From positions 1-64,000 of the forward strand of contig NZ_BMKW01000002.1 in NCBI RefSeq assembly GCF_014644535.1: a stretch of DNA of 64,000 bases. The letters run 5' to 3'. Positions 61,812 through 64,000 of the stretch are shown piece by piece (the first letter of the stretch is position 1; every line of letters begins with the position of its first letter). The DNA comes from Neoroseomonas lacus. Lineage in GTDB: Bacteria > Pseudomonadota > Alphaproteobacteria > Acetobacterales > Acetobacteraceae. Under the pieces are notes generated by a model. The model did not search any database, was not told the DNA's origin, and saw nothing but the letters and a program-made list of their open reading frames with translations. Made by a program: the position numbers and the translations under genes.

Positions 61812-62312
61812 TCAGCCGATCGCCAGGACACGCCCGACGTCGAGCGCGATGACGAGATGTCCTTCCTGCCGATGCACCCCGCGCGACACCTCCCGCCACA
61901 TTGGGTCGAGCGTCGGCGGATTGGCCGTGAAGCCGCTGGCGGGCATCGGCACCACCTCGCCCACCTGGTCGACCAACAGGGCGTAGAGTTCGTTGGTTTG
62001 CTCGACGACAACGCTCATTGCCGGCGGTGCCTTGGCGTCGCGCGGCGGCAGGCCGAGCCGCAGCCGCAGGTCGAGCGCGGTGACGATGCGGCCGCGCAGA
62101 TTGAGGCTGCCCGCCACCTCCCCCGGCGCGAGCGGGATGCGCGTGATGGCATGGGCGCCGAGCACGTCGCGCACCGCCAGCACCGGCACGGCGCAGGCCT
62201 GGCCGGCGACGGTCAGGGTGAGGAACACATCCTCCTCCGTCGGGGCGGCGGCGGTGGAAGCGGGCGGCGGCGGCCGCACGGCAGCGTCGGCGGCCGCGGT
62301 GGTGGTCTGCAT
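61812..62312 (-). CDS. cheW: Chemotaxis coupling protein CheW
   Basis: A 166-residue SH3-like coupling protein: an Ala/Pro-rich N-terminus (about 1-25), then VFLTLTVAGQACAVPVLAVRDVL, PGEVAGSLNLRGRIVTALDLRLRLGL and VVVEQTNELYALLVDQVGEVVP. It links receptors to CheA. ATG 62312 is preferred over 62321 because GAAGGGA lies about 7 nt upstream. cheA ends 13 nt before it. Confidence 0.94.
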   Translation of the reverse strand: MQTTTAAADAAVRPPPPASTAAAPTEEDVFLTLTVAGQACAVPVLAVRDVLGAHAITRIPLAPGEVAGSLNLRGRIVTALDLRLRLGLPPRDAKAPPAMSVVVEQTNELYALLVDQVGEVVPMPASGFTANPPTLDPMWREVSRGVHRQEGHLVIALDVGRVLAIG

Positions 62313-62325
62313 GGCGGTCATCCCT

Positions 62326-64000
62326 TCACGCCTGGATCGGCGCGGACAGGCATTCGGACAGCGACCGCAGCAGCGCATCGCGGTCGTATTTCGCGACATA
62401 GTCGGTAAAGCCGGCCTCCCGGCCGCGCGCCACATCGGCGGGTTCGGCACGCGACGAAAGCGCGATCAGCGGCGACTCCGACCACGCGCCGCCGGCGCGC
62501 ACGGCGCGAGCGAAGGCCAGCCCGTCCATGTCCGGCATCTCGATGTCGGAGACGATGGCATCGAAGGGCACGCCTTCCTCGCGGACCCGCATCGCCGCGA
62601 CCGCACTCTCGACCGCCATGACCTCATAGCCCGCGGCCGAGAGGACCGGCACGACGAGATGGCGGAAGAAGGCGCTATCCTCGACCAGCAGCAGGCGCGG
62701 CCGCGCGGCATTGCTGCGCGCCGAGGGCGCGGCGCGGAACCAGTCGTCGCCGGCCTGAGACAGCCAATAGGCGGTGTCGATCACCTCGGTCACCCGGCCG
62801 GCAATCACCGCGCTGCCGATATAGCCGGGACGACCCGTGCCGGGCTCGATCTCGAGCTTCTCCTCGAGCACGTCGAGGATCTCCTCGACCGCGAGGCCCA
62901 TGGCGCGGTCATTCTCGGTGAACACCAGCACGGGCTGGCGGGCATCGCCCTCCGGCGCCATCCAGTGGCCGCTGATCGGCACGATCGGCATCAACGCGCC
63001 GCGGTACTGCACCACGGGCGTCATGCCCGACATCTCGATCCGCTCGCCCGGGATGTCCTCGAGTCGCGCGACCAGGCCGAGCGGCACCGCCTTCGGCCCG
63101 CCATCGCCGGCGCGGAACAGCAGCAGCGAGGTATGCGCATTCGACCGCATGTCGATCGAGGCCGGCAAGTTGCGGCGCTCCTCCTCGGTCGCGGCATCGA
63201 GGCCGACACCGGCGGCACGCGCAATCCCGTTCGGGTCGAGGATCATGATGACGGACCCGTCGCCGAGGATCGTATTGCCGCTGAACATGGTGATGTGGCG
63301 CAGGATCGGGGCCACCGGCTTGACCACGATCTCCTCGGTGTCGAAGACGCGGTCGAGGATGATGCCGAAGGCCTGGCCGCCAACCTGCATCACCGCGACG
63401 AAGCCCTGGTCCTCGCTGGCGGCGTGCAGGCGCAGCAGCCCGGCAAGCGAGACCAGTGGCAGCAGCCGGTCGCGCAGCCGCAGCACCGCCGCATCCTTGA
63501 TCCGTTCGATGCGCGGCGCGCCTTCCTGCGCTGCGCCGACGCGCACCAGTTCCACCACGCCGATCTGCGGCAGGGCGAAGCGCTCGCCGCCCGCCTCGAC
63601 GATCAGCGCGGAGACGATGGCGAGCGTCAGCGGGATCTTGATGGTGAAGGTGGTGCCGCGACCTTCCTTCGAGATCAGTTCGACGGTGCCGCCAATCTTC
63701 TCGATGTTGGTCTTGACCACATCCATGCCGACGCCGCGGCCCGACACCGAGGTGACCTGCTGCGCGGTCGAGAAGCCGGCGGCGAAGATGAAGCGCAGCA
63801 CCTCACGCTCGCTCATCTGCGCGAGTTCGGCCTCGGTCGCGAGGCCATTGGCCAGCGCCTTGGCTCGGATGCGGTCGACCGGCAGTCCGCGCCCGTCGTC
63901 GCCGACCTCGATGATGATGTGGCCGCCTTCATGATAGGCGTTCAGGATGACGCGGCCGGTCTCTGGCTTGCCCGCGGCGCGCCGCTCGGCCGGCTTCTCA
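62326..64000 (-). CDS. cheA: Hybrid chemotaxis histidine kinase CheA with C-terminal receiver (partial)
   Basis: The 3' part of a CheA running off the right edge. Visible are the end of the ATPase domain (DDGRGLPVDRIRAKALANG, FAAGFSTAQQVTSVSGRGVGMDVVK), the regulatory CheW-like P5 domain (SGNTILGDGSVIMILDPNG), a second CheW-like unit (LLLFRAGDGGPKAVPL...GSAVIAGRVTEVIDTAYWL) and a C-terminal receiver with phosphoacceptor in VSDIEMPDMDG. The N-terminal Hpt part lies outside. The receiver makes it a CheA-REC hybrid, probably a phosphate sink. Confidence 0.94.
   Translation of the reverse strand, partial: EKPAERRAAGKPETGRVILNAYHEGGHIIIEVGDDGRGLPVDRIRAKALANGLATEAELAQMSEREVLRFIFAAGFSTAQQVTSVSGRGVGMDVVKTNIEKIGGTVELISKEGRGTTFTIKIPLTLAIVSALIVEAGGERFALPQIGVVELVRVGAAQEGAPRIERIKDAAVLRLRDRLLPLVSLAGLLRLHAASEDQGFVAVMQVGGQAFGIILDRVFDTEEIVVKPVAPILRHITMFSGNTILGDGSVIMILDPNGIARAAGVGLDAATEEERRNLPASIDMRSNAHTSLLLFRAGDGGPKAVPLGLVARLEDIPGERIEMSGMTPVVQYRGALMPIVPISGHWMAPEGDARQPVLVFTENDRAMGLAVEEILDVLEEKLEIEPGTGRPGYIGSAVIAGRVTEVIDTAYWLSQAGDDWFRAAPSARSNAARPRLLLVEDSAFFRHLVVPVLSAAGYEVMAVESAVAAMRVREEGVPFDAIVSDIEMPDMDGLAFARAVRAGGAWSESPLIALSSRAEPADVARGREAGFTDYVAKYDRDALLRSLSECLSAPIQA

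Overview
The window is GC-rich chromosomal DNA from an alphaproteobacterium. I infer an Acetobacteraceae (Roseomonas-like) member of the Rhodospirillales. The reasons are: three Bug/TctC periplasmic receptors, a CtrA-type cell-cycle regulator, an AcpXL very-long-chain fatty-acid (VLCFA) lipid A cluster, Coq7, a CheA with a receiver domain, and very high GC at third codon positions. No taxonomic marker was compared, so this is inference.

Layout. 1-2.4 kb: a non-coding start, tRNA-Ser(CGA), then rplU-rpmA-obgE. 2.4-9.7 kb: accessory genes split the conserved obgE-proB-proA order. They are DUF1269, a GlxA-type regulator with VOC and DUF4242 proteins, a Bug receptor flanked by two small secreted GSGEN-repeat proteins, and an exported amidohydrolase. 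9.7-22 kb: a housekeeping block of proA, two exported hydratase-like proteins (one with its active site erased), nadD, rsfS with a Lys/Ala repeat tail, rlmH, an NnrU-like protein, gpmI, an EnvC-like protein, ctpA, a divergent polysaccharide deacetylase and rppH. 22-49 kb: a metabolic and transport patchwork with pxpABC (5-oxoproline), a ThDP enzyme, SDR, DUF2252, LLM oxidoreductase, HWE histidine kinase, MDR reductase, metallophosphoesterase, peptide ABC receptor, enoyl-CoA hydratase, GNAT, two more Bug receptors, gluQ, an esterase, an HNH nuclease, a frameshifted redoxin/2OG oxygenase, a sugar ABC importer without ATPase, coq7, a DsbB-like protein and a GST. 49-57 kb: cupin, tRNA-Leu(CAA), DUF427, a ClC channel, then acpXL-fabZ-fabF2XL-fabF1XL-adh2XL-lpxXL for the C26-28 hydroxy fatty acid of lipid A. 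57-64 kb: a secreted protein, an epoxide-hydrolase-like enzyme, ctrA, and a reverse-strand chemotaxis operon cheA(hybrid)-cheW-cheY-cheB-cheR that runs off the right edge.

Three dispersed intergenic repeat families stand out. R1 is a composite double-hairpin element at three loci. R2 has long palindromes, one with a 34-bp arm, at three loci. R3 is a terminator-like hairpin present in three copies, two of them as an inverted pair inside the lipid A cluster. They sit at gene borders, and in two places appear to have replaced the normal translation start region.

The most novel protein-level signals are the paired GSGEN-repeat secreted proteins, the histone-H1-like tail on RsfS with a probable ATA start, and the tandem exported enzyme/pseudoenzyme pair after proA.
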